Source: Pseudomonas sp. M47T1
GTDB taxonomy: Bacteria > Pseudomonadota > Gammaproteobacteria > Pseudomonadales > Pseudomonadaceae
Assembly: GCF_000263855.1 (NCBI RefSeq)
Contig: NZ_AJWX01000004.1
Span: forward strand, 248,001 to 312,000
Length of the DNA: 64,000 bases
Direction: 5' to 3'
Made by a program: the position numbers and the translations under genes. Positions within the stretch are counted from its first letter, which is position 1. Every line of letters begins with the position of its first letter. Positions 20,417-30,078 of this stretch are shown here, piece after piece. The notes beneath the pieces were generated by a model. The model saw only the letters and a program-made list of their open reading frames with translations, was not told the DNA's origin and searched no databases.

Positions 20417-22039
20417 ATGGCGGATTACATACAGGACCAGGGCGCCGCGCTTGCGCCCAGCGCAGCGCGGGAAGACAAGAAGATCATCTTCGCTTCATCC
20501 CTCGGAACGGTATTTGAGTGGTACGACTTTTTTCTGTATGGCGCCCTGGCGGCGGTAATCAGCAAACAGTTCTTTGCCGGGGTCAACGAGACCACGGCGT
20601 TCATTTTCGCCCTGATGGCATTTGCTGCCGGCTTTCTGGTGCGGCCTTTCGGTGCCCTGGTATTTGGCCGGTTGGGCGATATGATCGGGCGTAAATATAC
20701 CTTCCTGATGACGATCGTGCTGATGGGCCTGTCGACCTTCGCCGTGGGCCTTTTGCCCACTTACAGCAGCATCGGCATTGCCGCACCTATCATCCTGGTG
20801 TGCCTGCGCATGCTGCAAGGGCTGGCGCTGGGCGGCGAGTACGGTGGTGCTGCCACATACGTGGCAGAGCATGCCCCGGCGGGCAAGCGCGGCATGCATA
20901 CCGGCTGGATTCAATCCACGGCCACCCTGGGGCTGCTGCTCTCCCTGCTGGTGGTGTTGGCGTGCCGCTACCTCACGGGGGACGCATTCGAGAGCTGGGG
21001 CTGGCGCCTGCCGTTCCTGCTGTCGATTATCCTGCTGGGGGTGTCGACCTGGATTCGCATGAGCCTGCATGAGTCGCCGACCTTCACCCGCATGAAAGCC
21101 GAAGGCAAGACCAGCAAATCGCCCATCAAGGAGTCGTTCGGCTCCTGGCAGAACCTGAAGATCGTGCTGGTTGCGCTGTTCAGCATCAACGCCGGCCAGG
21201 CGGTGACTTTTTACTGCGCGCAGTTCTACGTGCTGTTCTTCATGACCCAGATGCTGAAGATGGACCCCACCCAGGCCAACAGCTTGCTGATCATCAGCGT
21301 GATCATAGGGGCACCGTTCTTCGTCATCTGCGGGTGGCTATCGGACCGCATTGGTCGCAAGCCTATCCTGATGACCGGCCTACTGCTGGCTACCCTGCTC
21401 TACTTCCCGCTGTTCAAAGGCCTGAGCCATTACGCCAACCCGCAGATCGACCAGGCCAGCCGCCAGGCGCCGATCACAGTGATGGCCGACCCGTCCGGCT
21501 GCACCTTCCAGTTTGACCCGGTGGGCAAGGCGCGTTTCGACAGCCCGTGCGACAAGGTCAAGACGTTTCTGGTCAAGCAGGGCCTGCCTTACTCGTCTGC
21601 GCCGGCTGATGCGGCCAACCCGGTGGTAGTCAACATCGGTGACAAGCGCATTGACGGCTACGACGAAGCCGCCATGCGCGCCGCAGTGACGGCGGCCGGC
21701 TACCCGGCCAAGGCTGACCCCAGCCTGGTGAACCAGCCGATGGTGGTGCTGTTGATCGTCGCCATGATCCTGATTGCCACCATGACCTACGGGCCGCTGG
21801 CGGCGGTGATGGTGGAACTGTTCCCCACGCGTATCCGCTACACCTCGCTGTCGCTGCCGTATCACATTGGCAATGGCTGGTTTGGCGGCTTCCTGCCAAC
21901 GGTGTCGTTTGCGTTGGTGGTGTACACCGGGGATATCTTCTACGGGCTGTGGTACCCAGTGGTGGTGACGGGAGTGAGCCTGATTGTGGGGCTGTTCTGC
22001 CTCAAGGAAACTCGTGGCGTGGACTTGGACAAGGTCTAG
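20417..22039 (+). CDS. MHS-type MFS transporter with periplasmic insert
   Basis: A 540-residue major-facilitator transporter of the metabolite:H+ symporter type. Signatures include SLGTVFEWYDFFLYG, RPFGALVFGRLGDMIGRKYTF and LGGEYGGAATYVAEHAP. Usual members have about 430-450 residues; here about 100 extra residues (338-438) sit between helices in the C-terminal half, with two cysteines (362 and 378) that could form a disulfide in the periplasm. The ATG follows GAAAGGAC. It is probably co-transcribed with the GMC enzyme. The substrate is unknown. Confidence 0.9.
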   Translation: MADYIQDQGAALAPSAAREDKKIIFASSLGTVFEWYDFFLYGALAAVISKQFFAGVNETTAFIFALMAFAAGFLVRPFGALVFGRLGDMIGRKYTFLMTIVLMGLSTFAVGLLPTYSSIGIAAPIILVCLRMLQGLALGGEYGGAATYVAEHAPAGKRGMHTGWIQSTATLGLLLSLLVVLACRYLTGDAFESWGWRLPFLLSIILLGVSTWIRMSLHESPTFTRMKAEGKTSKSPIKESFGSWQNLKIVLVALFSINAGQAVTFYCAQFYVLFFMTQMLKMDPTQANSLLIISVIIGAPFFVICGWLSDRIGRKPILMTGLLLATLLYFPLFKGLSHYANPQIDQASRQAPITVMADPSGCTFQFDPVGKARFDSPCDKVKTFLVKQGLPYSSAPADAANPVVVNIGDKRIDGYDEAAMRAAVTAAGYPAKADPSLVNQPMVVLLIVAMILIATMTYGPLAAVMVELFPTRIRYTSLSLPYHIGNGWFGGFLPTVSFALVVYTGDIFYGLWYPVVVTGVSLIVGLFCLKETRGVDLDKV

Positions 22040-22072
22040 GGGCTGCCTGTTATCTGCTTATGTGGGAGTTGT

Positions 22073-22103
22073 AAAAAAACCGGCGATCAAGGCCGGTTTT
22101 TTT
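22073..22103 (+). terminator. Rho-independent terminator after the MFS gene
   Basis: A 12-base perfect stem (22073-22084 with 22092-22103, core ACCGGC/GCCGGT) is flanked by a 7-base A-run and T-run, with a 7-base loop. It may work in both directions. The following 124 bases are AT-rich, with no gene seen; they contain the DnaA box TTATCCACA at 22217-22225. Confidence 0.9.
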
Positions 22104-22227
22104 ATGCTTCGAAAAACTTATGCACGTTTAGCATTGCGCCATAGCGTGCCGAAATAAGCTTTAAAATTAATAAGTTATGAGCGTTTTTTGGAAATGATCC
22201 AAATACTGTACACAAGTTATCCACAGA

Positions 22228-23001
22228 TCAGCCGACCGCCGGCGTCTCGTCGACCTCAGGGTTTTCGGGCAGCGAACCTAGCGCGCGTTGAGTCTGTTCG
22301 TTCCAGGCGGCAACGCGGTCGTTTAGCTCGGCTATCGCCCGTGGGCCGGTGCCGTTGGCGTACATCGGCTCGCCGATCACCACCTCAATGGTACCGGCAC
22401 GCTTGCCCCAGCCTTCCTTGGGCCAGTACTTGCCGGCGTTGTGGGCAATTGGCAGCACCGGCAATTCGGCGTTCACCGCCAGGGCTGACCCGCTGCGCGA
22501 AAACTTGCCGATCTTGCCGAATGGCACACGGGTACCCTCGGGGAAAATCAGTACCCAGACATTGTCCTTGAGCAGTTCATCTCCCTTGCTGGCCACCACT
22601 TTCAAGGCGGCCTTGGGGTTGTCGCGGTCGATGGCGATAGGGCGCAGCATGGCCATTGCCCAGCCGAAGAACGGCACATACAGCAGTTCGCGCTTGAGCA
22701 CTTGGCTCAACGGCTGGAAGTAGGCAGAGAGGAAAAAGGTTTCCCAGGTGCTCTGGTGGTTGGAAACGATCACGCAACGCCGTTCAGGCACATTCTCGGC
22801 ACCGGTGATTTTCACCTGGATATTGAGAATGGTGCGGGTCAGAAACAACGCACAGCGACACCAGTACACGTTGATGAAACGATAACGGGCTGGGAACGAA
22901 AGAAAGGGAGCAACGAAGAAGCTCAGGGTGCACCACAGCAGCGAGCTGGTGCCCAGCAGCAAGTAGAAGACGAAAATTCTGATCGCCTGCAGTGTCGACA
23001 T
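22228..23001 (-). CDS. plsC: 1-acyl-sn-glycerol-3-phosphate acyltransferase (PlsC family)
   Basis: Makes phosphatidic acid from lysophosphatidic acid at the inner membrane. It has 257 residues, N-terminal hydrophobic helices, the catalytic block NHQSTWETFF (an HX4E version of the usual HX4D) and the acceptor-binding block FPEGTR. Pseudomonads carry several PlsC paralogues, so this one may have a particular acyl preference. It lies downstream of gmhB on the same strand with a 112-base gap. Confidence 0.88.
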   Translation of the reverse strand: MSTLQAIRIFVFYLLLGTSSLLWCTLSFFVAPFLSFPARYRFINVYWCRCALFLTRTILNIQVKITGAENVPERRCVIVSNHQSTWETFFLSAYFQPLSQVLKRELLYVPFFGWAMAMLRPIAIDRDNPKAALKVVASKGDELLKDNVWVLIFPEGTRVPFGKIGKFSRSGSALAVNAELPVLPIAHNAGKYWPKEGWGKRAGTIEVVIGEPMYANGTGPRAIAELNDRVAAWNEQTQRALGSLPENPEVDETPAVG

Positions 23002-23113
23002 AGCGGCTTGTACCGTTGCGGGCGAACCCGCCTGTTAAAAGTGCACTTGCGAACCGGCCCACCGATACCGGCTGCCAGGGCAGCGCGGTATTGATCAGGG
23101 ATTCAGCGGCGCC

Positions 23114-23647
23114 CTAGGTGTGGATAAGTGCTCTGGCTACAGCAGCCAGATCATCGAAAATCAGCGTCCCTTCGGGCAATGCCTTGCCCAGGGTCTTGTG
23201 GCCTTTACCGGTTTTTACCAGTACAGGCTGAGAGTCGACGGCCAGCGCAGCTTCCAGGTCACCCCAACTATCGCCCACAAACCATAACCCGGCCAGATCG
23301 GCCTGGTAATGAGCGGCGATGGTCTTAAGCATGCCCGGCCGAGGTTTGCGGCAATCGCAGCCCTCATCCGGGCCATGGGGACAATAGACGATCAGCCCGA
23401 CTTCGCCACCCTGCTCGGCCACCAGCGTGCGCAAGCGCTCGTGCATGGCGTCCAGTGTGGCCAGGTCGTAGTAACCGCGGGCAATGCCCGACTGGTTGGT
23501 TGCCACGGCAACCGTCCAGCCGGCCATGCTCAACTGCGCGATGGCAGCAATGGACCCTGGGATTGGAATCCATTCCTGCACCGACTTGATGTAGGCGTCG
23601 GAGTCTTCATTGATGACTCCGTCGCGGTCCAGTATCACCAGCTTCAA
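23114..23647 (-). CDS. gmhB: D-glycero-beta-D-manno-heptose 1,7-bisphosphate 7-phosphatase
   Basis: Removes the C7 phosphate in ADP-heptose synthesis for the LPS inner core. It has 177 residues of the HAD fold. The start MKLVILDRDGVINED carries the DxD nucleophile motif; NQSGIARG and the zinc-binding loop CPHGPDEGCDCRKPRPGML are characteristic. It follows glyS by three bases. A DnaA box (23119-23127) overlaps its last codons (Leu-Ile-His-Thr). Confidence 0.94.
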   Translation of the reverse strand: MKLVILDRDGVINEDSDAYIKSVQEWIPIPGSIAAIAQLSMAGWTVAVATNQSGIARGYYDLATLDAMHERLRTLVAEQGGEVGLIVYCPHGPDEGCDCRKPRPGMLKTIAAHYQADLAGLWFVGDSWGDLEAALAVDSQPVLVKTGKGHKTLGKALPEGTLIFDDLAAVARALIHT

Positions 23648-23650
23648 GGC

Positions 23651-25705
23651 TTACCCCAGCAGCGAAATGTCGGCGACGCCCAGGAACAGGCCACGCAAGC
23701 GCGACAGCAAGGCGTAGCGGTTGGCACGTACCTTGGGGTCTTCGGCGTTGACCATCACGGCCTCGAAGAACGCATCCACCGGCTCGCGCAAGGCCGCCAG
23801 GCGGGCCAGGGACTCACTGTACTGACGGGCAGCGGCCATTGGCTGAACAGCCTGGTCAGCCTGCTGGATCGCCGAGTACAACGAGAACTCGTTGGCGTTA
23901 TCGAAGTACTTGGGTTCCACAGTAGTGGCGATGTTGCCTTCGGCCTTGCTCAGCAGGTTCGACACGCGCTTGTTCACGGCCGCCAGTGCGGCAGCTTCCG
24001 GCAGCTTGCGGAAACCCTGCACGGCTTGCACGCGCTGGTCGAAGTCCAGTGCCGAACCCGGGTTCAGGGCGCGAACCGACAGGTAGGTGGCGACGTCGGT
24101 GCCTTCGTCTTCATAACGCGCACGCAGGCGGTCGAAGATGAATTCCAGCACCTGGTCGCCCAGGCCGGCAGACTTCACGTTGGCGCCGAACGCCGACACG
24201 GCAAAGGCCACGGCCTTGGTCAGGTCCAGGTCCAGTTGCTTGTCGATCAGGATGCGCAGCACGCCCAATGCGGCACGGCGCAGGGCATAGGGGTCTTTGC
24301 TGCCGGTAGGCAACATGCCGATGCCGAAGATACCCACCAGGGTGTCCAGCTTGTCGGCAATGGCCACGGCCGCACCGGTCAGGGTGCTTGGCAACTCGGC
24401 GCCAGCGCCTCGCGGCATGTACTGCTCGTTCAGGGCCAGGGCAACGTCCTCTGGCTCACCGTCGTTCAGGGCGTAGTAGTAGCCGGCGACGCCTTGCATC
24501 TCCGGGAACTCGCCGACCATCTCGGTGGCCAGGTCGCATTTCGACAACAGGCCGGCGCGGGCAGCGCGCTGGGCGTCGCCGCCGATCAGCGGGGCAATGA
24601 AGGCTGCGAGCTTGGAAACGCGCACCGCCTTGTCGTAGACGCTGCCCAGCTGAGCCTGGAACACCACGTTCTTCAGGCGTTCATTGAAGCTTTCCAGTGG
24701 CTGCTTCTTGTCCTGCTTGAAGAAGAACTCGGCGTCGGTGAGGCGCGGGCGCACGACTTTCTCGTTGCCCTGCACGATCTGGCTTGGGTCCTTGCTCTCG
24801 ACGTTGGCCACGGTGATGAAGCGCGGCAGCAGCTTGCCATCCACGTCCAGCAGGCAGAAGTACTTCTGGTTGTCCTGCATGGTGGTGATCAGCGCTTCTT
24901 GCGGCACTTCCAGGAAGCGTTCCTCGAACGAGCACACCAGCGGCACCGGCCATTCGACCAGGGCGGTGACTTCGTCCAGCAGCGCCGGCGGCACGATGGC
25001 GGTGCCTTCCTGCTGCATGGCAAGTTCGGCGGTGCGCTTGCTGATGAGTTCACGACGCTCGCCGGCATCGGCCAGCACGTAGGCCTTGCGCAGGTCTTCG
25101 GCGTAGTTGGCCGGCTCGGTGATGCGCACGTTTTCCGGGTGGTGGAAGCGGTGGCCACGCGAATCGCGACCGGCTTTCTGGGCCAGGATGGTGCAATCCA
25201 CCACTTGGTCACCCAGCAACATCACCAGCCATTGGGTTGGGCGCACGAACTCGACTTTGCGCGCACCCCAGCGCATGCGCTTGGGAATCGGCAGGTCATT
25301 GAGCGAATCTTCGACAATGGTCGGCAGCAGCGAGGCGGTCGGCTTGCCGACGATACGCTGGCTGAAACGCAGCTTGGGGCCGCTCTGGTCGATTTCCGAC
25401 AGGTCTACGCCGCACTTCTTGGCGAAGCCCAGGGCAGCCTGGGTAGGGTTGCCTTCGGCGTCGAAGGCAGCCTGGCGTGGCGGGCCGTCGAGGTTGATGC
25501 TGCGATCAGGCTGCTGGGTGTCCAAGCCGCTGATCAGCACCGCCAGACGGCGTGGCGCCGCATAGACCTTCTTGGCGGTGAAGTTCAGGCCGGCAGCCTG
25601 CAGGCCTTTTTCGATACCGCCCAGGAACGCTTCGCCCAGGGTATTCAGGGCCTTGGGTGGCAGCTCTTCGGTGCCCAGTTCAACCAGGAAATCTTGAGCA
25701 CTCAT
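23651..25705 (-). CDS. glyS: Glycine--tRNA ligase beta subunit
   Basis: The large subunit of the heterotetrameric bacterial glycyl-tRNA synthetase, 684 residues. It starts [20 protein letters not shown], the family hallmark, and contains a long helical body and a C-terminal anticodon-binding region. The start overlaps the glyQ stop (ATGA), which should keep the subunits in balance. Confidence 0.98.
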   Translation of the reverse strand: MSAQDFLVELGTEELPPKALNTLGEAFLGGIEKGLQAAGLNFTAKKVYAAPRRLAVLISGLDTQQPDRSINLDGPPRQAAFDAEGNPTQAALGFAKKCGVDLSEIDQSGPKLRFSQRIVGKPTASLLPTIVEDSLNDLPIPKRMRWGARKVEFVRPTQWLVMLLGDQVVDCTILAQKAGRDSRGHRFHHPENVRITEPANYAEDLRKAYVLADAGERRELISKRTAELAMQQEGTAIVPPALLDEVTALVEWPVPLVCSFEERFLEVPQEALITTMQDNQKYFCLLDVDGKLLPRFITVANVESKDPSQIVQGNEKVVRPRLTDAEFFFKQDKKQPLESFNERLKNVVFQAQLGSVYDKAVRVSKLAAFIAPLIGGDAQRAARAGLLSKCDLATEMVGEFPEMQGVAGYYYALNDGEPEDVALALNEQYMPRGAGAELPSTLTGAAVAIADKLDTLVGIFGIGMLPTGSKDPYALRRAALGVLRILIDKQLDLDLTKAVAFAVSAFGANVKSAGLGDQVLEFIFDRLRARYEDEGTDVATYLSVRALNPGSALDFDQRVQAVQGFRKLPEAAALAAVNKRVSNLLSKAEGNIATTVEPKYFDNANEFSLYSAIQQADQAVQPMAAARQYSESLARLAALREPVDAFFEAVMVNAEDPKVRANRYALLSRLRGLFLGVADISLLG

Positions 25706-26649
25706 TGTGCAGCCTCCAGCTTAGCCAACACTTCATCACGCAGGTCAGGGGACGCCATGGGGAAGCCCAGCTTGGCGCGGGCTTGCAGGTAGCTTTGCGC
25801 AACGGCACGGGCCAGGGTGCGCACGCGCAGGATGTACTGCTGGCGAGCGGTAACCGAGATCGCGCGACGGGCATCGAGCAGGTTGAAGGTGTGCGACGCC
25901 TTCAGGACCATTTCGTAGGTCGGCAGCGGCAGTTCCAGCTCGATCAGGCGGTTGGCTTCACTTTCATAGAAGTCGAACAGTTCGAACAGCTTCTCGACGT
26001 TGGCGTGCTCGAAGTTGTAGGTGGACTGCTCCACTTCGTTCTGGTGGAACACGTCGCCATAGGTGACCTTGCCGAACGGGCCGTCGGTCCATACCAGGTC
26101 GTAGACCGAGTCCACACCTTGCAGGTACATGGCCAGGCGTTCCAGGCCGTAGGTGATTTCACCGGTGACCGGGTAGCACTCGATGCCGCCTACCTGCTGG
26201 AAGTAGGTGAACTGAGTGACTTCCATGCCGTTGAGCCAGATTTCCCAGCCCAGGCCCCAGGCGCCCAGGGTCGGCGATTCCCAGTTGTCTTCGACGAAGC
26301 GGATATCGTGAACCAGCGGGTCCAGGCCGATGTGCTTCAGCGAGCCCAGGTACAGTTCCTGGAAGTTTTCCGGGTTAGGCTTGAGCACCACCTGGAACTG
26401 GTAATAGTGCTGCAGGCGGTTGGGGTTCTCACCGTAGCGGCCATCGCCAGGACGGCGGCTTGGCTGCACGTAGGCAGCGTTCCAGGTTTCCGGGCCTACG
26501 GCGCGCAGGAACGTGGCGGTATGAAAAGTGCCGGCGCCTACTTCCATATCGTAGGGCTGAAGCACCACACAACCTTGCTCGGCCCAGTATTGCTGGAGTG
26601 CGAGGATCAAGTCTTGGAAGGTACGCACGGCTGGCGTAGGCTGGCTCAC
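25702..26649 (-). CDS. glyQ: Glycine--tRNA ligase alpha subunit
   Basis: The catalytic class II subunit. I prefer GTG at 26649 ([27 protein letters not shown], 315 residues), because AGGTG lies six bases upstream; another GTG three codons earlier sits on that ribosome site. Motifs include [19 protein letters not shown] and [17 protein letters not shown]. It is divergent from tag, with 82 bases between starts. Confidence 0.97.
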   Translation of the reverse strand: MSQPTPAVRTFQDLILALQQYWAEQGCVVLQPYDMEVGAGTFHTATFLRAVGPETWNAAYVQPSRRPGDGRYGENPNRLQHYYQFQVVLKPNPENFQELYLGSLKHIGLDPLVHDIRFVEDNWESPTLGAWGLGWEIWLNGMEVTQFTYFQQVGGIECYPVTGEITYGLERLAMYLQGVDSVYDLVWTDGPFGKVTYGDVFHQNEVEQSTYNFEHANVEKLFELFDFYESEANRLIELELPLPTYEMVLKASHTFNLLDARRAISVTARQQYILRVRTLARAVAQSYLQARAKLGFPMASPDLRDEVLAKLEAAQ

Positions 26650-26731
26650 GAAATTCACCTGTTTCTAGGGCTGCGAATATAAAGAGCGGGAGTATACCCC
26701 GATTCAGCCCGACCTCTACCCTTGGAGCCTT

Positions 26732-27283
26732 ATGCCACGCTGCTTTTGGTGTTCAGAAGAGCCGATCTACCAGGCTTATCACGACGAAGAATGGGGGGTT
26801 GAGCTGCGTGACCCCGCTCGTCTTTTCGAATTGCTGTTGCTGGAAGGCTGCCAGGCGGGGCTGTCGTGGATCACGGTGTTGAAGAAGCGCGAACACTACC
26901 GCAAGGTGATGTTCAACTTCGACCCACAGCGGCTGGCGTGCATGAGCGATGACGAGGTGGAAGAGCGCATGCTCGACCCCGGCATCATCCGCAACCGCCT
27001 GAAGATAAAGGCCGCCCGGCAGAACGCCGTGGCGTGGCTCAAACTCGAAGATCCGGCAACGTTTCTGTGGTCCTTCGTCGGCGGCAAGCCGAAGATCAAT
27101 CACTTTCCCGACCGCGGCCACATTCCCACGCAGACGCCGGAAGCCGAGGCCATGAGCAAGGGGTTGAAGAAAGCCGGGTTCACCTTTGTCGGGCCGACCA
27201 TTTGTTACGCGTTCATGCAGGCGTCGGGCATGGTCATGGATCACACCCAGGACTGTGATCGCTACGCCGCTCTGTGCCGCTGA
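26732..27283 (+). CDS. tag: DNA-3-methyladenine glycosylase I
   Basis: Excises 3-methyladenine from alkylated DNA. It has 183 residues beginning MPRCFWCSEEPIYQAYHDEEWG, with the family zinc-site residues (CxWC at the start, the later His and CDR region at HTQDCDRY) and LLLEGCQAGLSWITVLKKR. It is a compact complete gene behind GGAG. Confidence 0.95.
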   Translation: MPRCFWCSEEPIYQAYHDEEWGVELRDPARLFELLLLEGCQAGLSWITVLKKREHYRKVMFNFDPQRLACMSDDEVEERMLDPGIIRNRLKIKAARQNAVAWLKLEDPATFLWSFVGGKPKINHFPDRGHIPTQTPEAEAMSKGLKKAGFTFVGPTICYAFMQASGMVMDHTQDCDRYAALCR

Positions 27284-27321
27284 CGGTTACAATGGCGCCT
27301 TGCTGAAGATAGGAGTGGTCT

Positions 27322-28209
27322 GTGGATAAGTTCAAAGGCGCCCTGATGGTCGGGGCCCTGCGTTTGTTTGCCCTGCTGCCGTGGCGCGCGGTGCAGGCAG
27401 TGGGTGCGGCCATTGGCTGGCTGACCTGGAAGCTGCCTAACCGTTCGCGCGAGATAGTGCGCATCAACCTGGCCAAGTGTTTCCCCGAGCTGGACGCCGT
27501 TGCGCGCGAGCGCCTGGTGGGCCAGAGCATGATGGACATCGGCAGAAGCCTGACTGAGAGCGCCTGCGCGTGGATCTGGCCGGCCGAGAAGTCGCTGAAG
27601 CTGGTGCGCGAAGTGCAGGGCCTGGAAGTGCTGGAACAGGCGCTGGCGTCGGGCAAGGGTGTAGTTGGCATTACCAGCCACCTGGGTAACTGGGAAGTGC
27701 TGAACCACTTCTACTGCATGCAGTGCAAACCGATCATTTTCTACCGCCCACCCAAGCTCAAGGCGGTGGATGAGTTGCTGCAAAAGCAGCGCGTGCAACT
27801 GGGCAACCGGGTAGCGGCTTCCACCAAGGAAGGCATCCTCAGTGTCATCAAGGAAGTGCGCAAAGGCGGCCAGGTGGGTATCCCTGCCGACCCTGAGCCG
27901 GCTGAATCGGCGGGTGTGTTCGTGCCGTTCCTGGGCACCCAGGCGCTCACCAGCAAGTTTGTGCCGAACATGCTTGCGGGTGGCAAGGCGGTGGGCGTGT
28001 TCCTGCATGCGCTGCGGTTGCCGGATGGTTCGGGTTTCAAGGTGATCCTGGAAGCGGCGCCCGAGGCCATGTACAGCACTGACACCCAGACATCGGTGGC
28101 GGCCATGAGTGAAGTGATCAGCCGTTACGTGGGGGCTTACCCCAGCCAGTACATGTGGAGCATGAAGCGCTTCAAGAAGCGCCCGGCCGGCGAAGACCGC
28201 TGGTACTGA
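27322..28209 (+). CDS. Lipid A biosynthesis lauroyl/acyl acyltransferase (LpxL/HtrB family)
   Basis: Adds a secondary acyl chain to Kdo2-lipid A. It has 295 residues; the N-terminal membrane helix (GALMVGALRLFALLPWRAVQAV) is followed by the catalytic HX4 region TSHLGNWEVLNH. The start is GTG at 27322, with AGGAG seven bases upstream. The first codons lie inside a perfect DnaA box (27321-27329), so initiation and a DnaA site share the same bases. Whether it is LpxL or a LpxL2-type paralogue cannot be decided here. Confidence 0.92.
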   Translation: MDKFKGALMVGALRLFALLPWRAVQAVGAAIGWLTWKLPNRSREIVRINLAKCFPELDAVARERLVGQSMMDIGRSLTESACAWIWPAEKSLKLVREVQGLEVLEQALASGKGVVGITSHLGNWEVLNHFYCMQCKPIIFYRPPKLKAVDELLQKQRVQLGNRVAASTKEGILSVIKEVRKGGQVGIPADPEPAESAGVFVPFLGTQALTSKFVPNMLAGGKAVGVFLHALRLPDGSGFKVILEAAPEAMYSTDTQTSVAAMSEVISRYVGAYPSQYMWSMKRFKKRPAGEDRWY

Positions 28210-28251
28210 GCGGCGTTAATTTGCCTTCTGTGGGAGCAAATGCCTCCTGTA

Positions 28252-28330
28252 GGAGCGGGCTCTGCCCGCGAAAAGAACACCGCGGAGTCAGAGGCGCTGT
28301 GGTGTAGTTTTCGCGGGCAGAGCCCGCTCC
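28252..28330. repeat. REP (BIME-like) inverted pair
   Basis: Two perfect inverted 23-base arms (28252-28274 and 28308-28330) carry the P. putida REP core GGAGCGGGCTCTGCCCGCG; a degenerate fragment starts at about 28230. Located between convergent genes (lipid A acyltransferase and TPR protein), it may also stop transcripts from both sides. Confidence 0.9.
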
Positions 28331-28365
28331 CACAAGAAACAGCTGCCTTCCACAGGGGGTATGCG

Positions 28366-28680
28366 TCAGGGGGTCAGGCGCTCTAGCTTCTTCAGGAACA
28401 CCGTCATTTCCTTCTCGGCCTGTTTGTCGCCATGGGCCTGGGCCGCTGTTAAGCCCTGCTGCCACGCCAGCCGGGCGCCAGCGATATCTCCCAGCCCCTG
28501 CAGCGCCTTGCCCAGCAGCTTCCACGCTGCCGAATACTTGGGGTCCTGTTCCACGCAACGGGCCAGATGCTCTGCCGCCTTGGCGTGCTCGCCCACGTCC
28601 AGATAACCCTTGCCCAGCCCAAAGCGCAGCAGTGAATTATCCACACCCTTGGCCAGCATTTTTTCCAGTGATTGCAGCAC
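28366..28680 (-). CDS. Small TPR-repeat protein
   Basis: A 104-residue protein with about two tetratricopeptide repeats (LRFGLGKGYLDVGEHAKAAEHLARCVEQDP and AAWKLLGKALQGLGDIAGARLAWQQGL). It has no signal peptide and is probably a cytosolic protein-protein adaptor. The GTG start at 28680 has AAAGGA eight bases upstream and lies 12 bases after the trkA stop, so the two are co-transcribed. A DnaA box (28637-28645) encodes Val-Asp-Asn. Confidence 0.85.
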   Translation of the reverse strand: MLQSLEKMLAKGVDNSLLRFGLGKGYLDVGEHAKAAEHLARCVEQDPKYSAAWKLLGKALQGLGDIAGARLAWQQGLTAAQAHGDKQAEKEMTVFLKKLERLTP

Positions 28681-28692
28681 GGCGAAAATCCT

Positions 28693-30066
28693 TTAGAAGA
28701 AGCTCAAGCCCACGTGGAACAGCTTTTCCACGTCGCGAATGTATTTTTTATCCACAACGAACAGGATCACGTGGTCGCCCGCTTCGATTACGGTGGCACC
28801 GCGGGCGATGATCACTTGCTCGTCGCGAATGATGGCGCCAATGGTGGTGCCCGACGGCAGGTTGATGTCTTCCACCGCCTTGCCCACCACCTTGCTCGAC
28901 TTCGCATCGCCATGGGCCACGGCCTCGATGGCCTCTGCCGCGCCGCGCCGCAGCGAGTGCACGCTGACAATGTCGCCACGGCGCACGTGCGTCAGCAGCG
29001 TGCCGATGGTGGCCAGCTGCGGGCTGATGGCAATGTCGATTTCGCCGCCCTGCACCAGGTCGACGTAGGCCGGGTTGTTGATGATGGTCATCACCTTGCG
29101 TGCGCCCAGGCGCTTGGCCAGCAGCGACGACATGATGTTGGCCTCGTCGTCATTGGTCAGCGCCAGGAAAATATCGGCCTGGGCGATGTTCTCTTCCACC
29201 ATCAGGTCACGGTCCGAGGCACTGCCCTGCAGGATCACGGTGCTTGAGAGGCTGTCGGACAGGTGCCGGCAGCGCGCCGGGTTCATCTCGATGATCTTGA
29301 CCTGATAGCGGCTTTCAATGGCTTCGGCCAGGCGTTCGCCAATCTGCCCGCCGCCGGCGATCACCACGCGCTTGTTGCGCTCGTCCTGGCCGCGCAGTTC
29401 GCCCATGACCGCGCGAATGTCCTCGCGGGCGGCAATGAAGAACACCTCGTCGTCTGCTTCCACCACGGTGTCGCCACGGGGCAGGATGGCCCGGTCGCGA
29501 CGGAAGATGGCGGCCACGCGGGTTTCCACATTGGGCATGTGCTCGCGGATCTGGCGCAGTTGCTGGCCCACCAATGGGCCGCCATAGAAGGCCTTCACGG
29601 CAATCAGTTGCGCCTTGCCATCGGCAAAGTCGATAACCTGCAAGGCGCCGGGAATCTCGATCAGGCGCTTGATGTAATGGGTAACCACCTGCTCGGGGCT
29701 GATCAGCACGTCAACTGGAATGGCGTCGTTGGCGAACAGGCTGTCGCGGGTCAGGTAGGCCGCCGAGCGCACGCGGGCGATCTTTGTAGGCATGTGATAC
29801 AGGGTATGGGCCACCTGGCAGGCGACCATGTTGGTTTCATCGCTGTTGGTCACGGCCACCAGCATGTCGGCATCCTCAGCGCCCGCCTTGAGCAGCACCG
29901 TGGGAAACGAGGCATGGCCTTGTACCGTGCGGATATCCAGGCGGTCGCCCAGACTGCGCAGGCGGTCACCGTCGGTATCCACCACAGTGATGTCGTTGGC
30001 TTCGCCCGCCAGGTGCTCGGCAAGGGTGCCGCCCACCTGGCCGGCACCAAGGATGATGATCTTCAT
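28693..30066 (-). CDS. trkA: Trk potassium uptake regulator TrkA
   Basis: The peripheral NAD-binding subunit that gates the TrkH/TrkG potassium channel. It has 457 residues with two RCK-N Rossmann domains ([19 protein letters not shown] at the start and [18 protein letters not shown] near residue 235), each followed by an RCK-C domain. No trkH is nearby. It follows rsmB by 12 bases in the def/fmt/rsmB/trkA order common in pseudomonads. A DnaA box (28748-28756) encodes Val-Asp-Lys near the C-terminus. Confidence 0.96.
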   Translation of the reverse strand: MKIIILGAGQVGGTLAEHLAGEANDITVVDTDGDRLRSLGDRLDIRTVQGHASFPTVLLKAGAEDADMLVAVTNSDETNMVACQVAHTLYHMPTKIARVRSAAYLTRDSLFANDAIPVDVLISPEQVVTHYIKRLIEIPGALQVIDFADGKAQLIAVKAFYGGPLVGQQLRQIREHMPNVETRVAAIFRRDRAILPRGDTVVEADDEVFFIAAREDIRAVMGELRGQDERNKRVVIAGGGQIGERLAEAIESRYQVKIIEMNPARCRHLSDSLSSTVILQGSASDRDLMVEENIAQADIFLALTNDDEANIMSSLLAKRLGARKVMTIINNPAYVDLVQGGEIDIAISPQLATIGTLLTHVRRGDIVSVHSLRRGAAEAIEAVAHGDAKSSKVVGKAVEDINLPSGTTIGAIIRDEQVIIARGATVIEAGDHVILFVVDKKYIRDVEKLFHVGLSFF

Positions 30067-30078
30067 CCGTTACTCCTG

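Noticed and set aside
22104..22227. Second origin-like element (AT-rich with a DnaA box and TTATGCACG) between the MFS gene and plsC
   Set aside because: Only one perfect box and no box array; it is better seen as one member of the wider box pattern.
23309..25792. An 827-residue plus-strand frame opposite glyS
   Set aside because: Shadow of the glycyl-tRNA synthetase beta gene with no recognisable domain.
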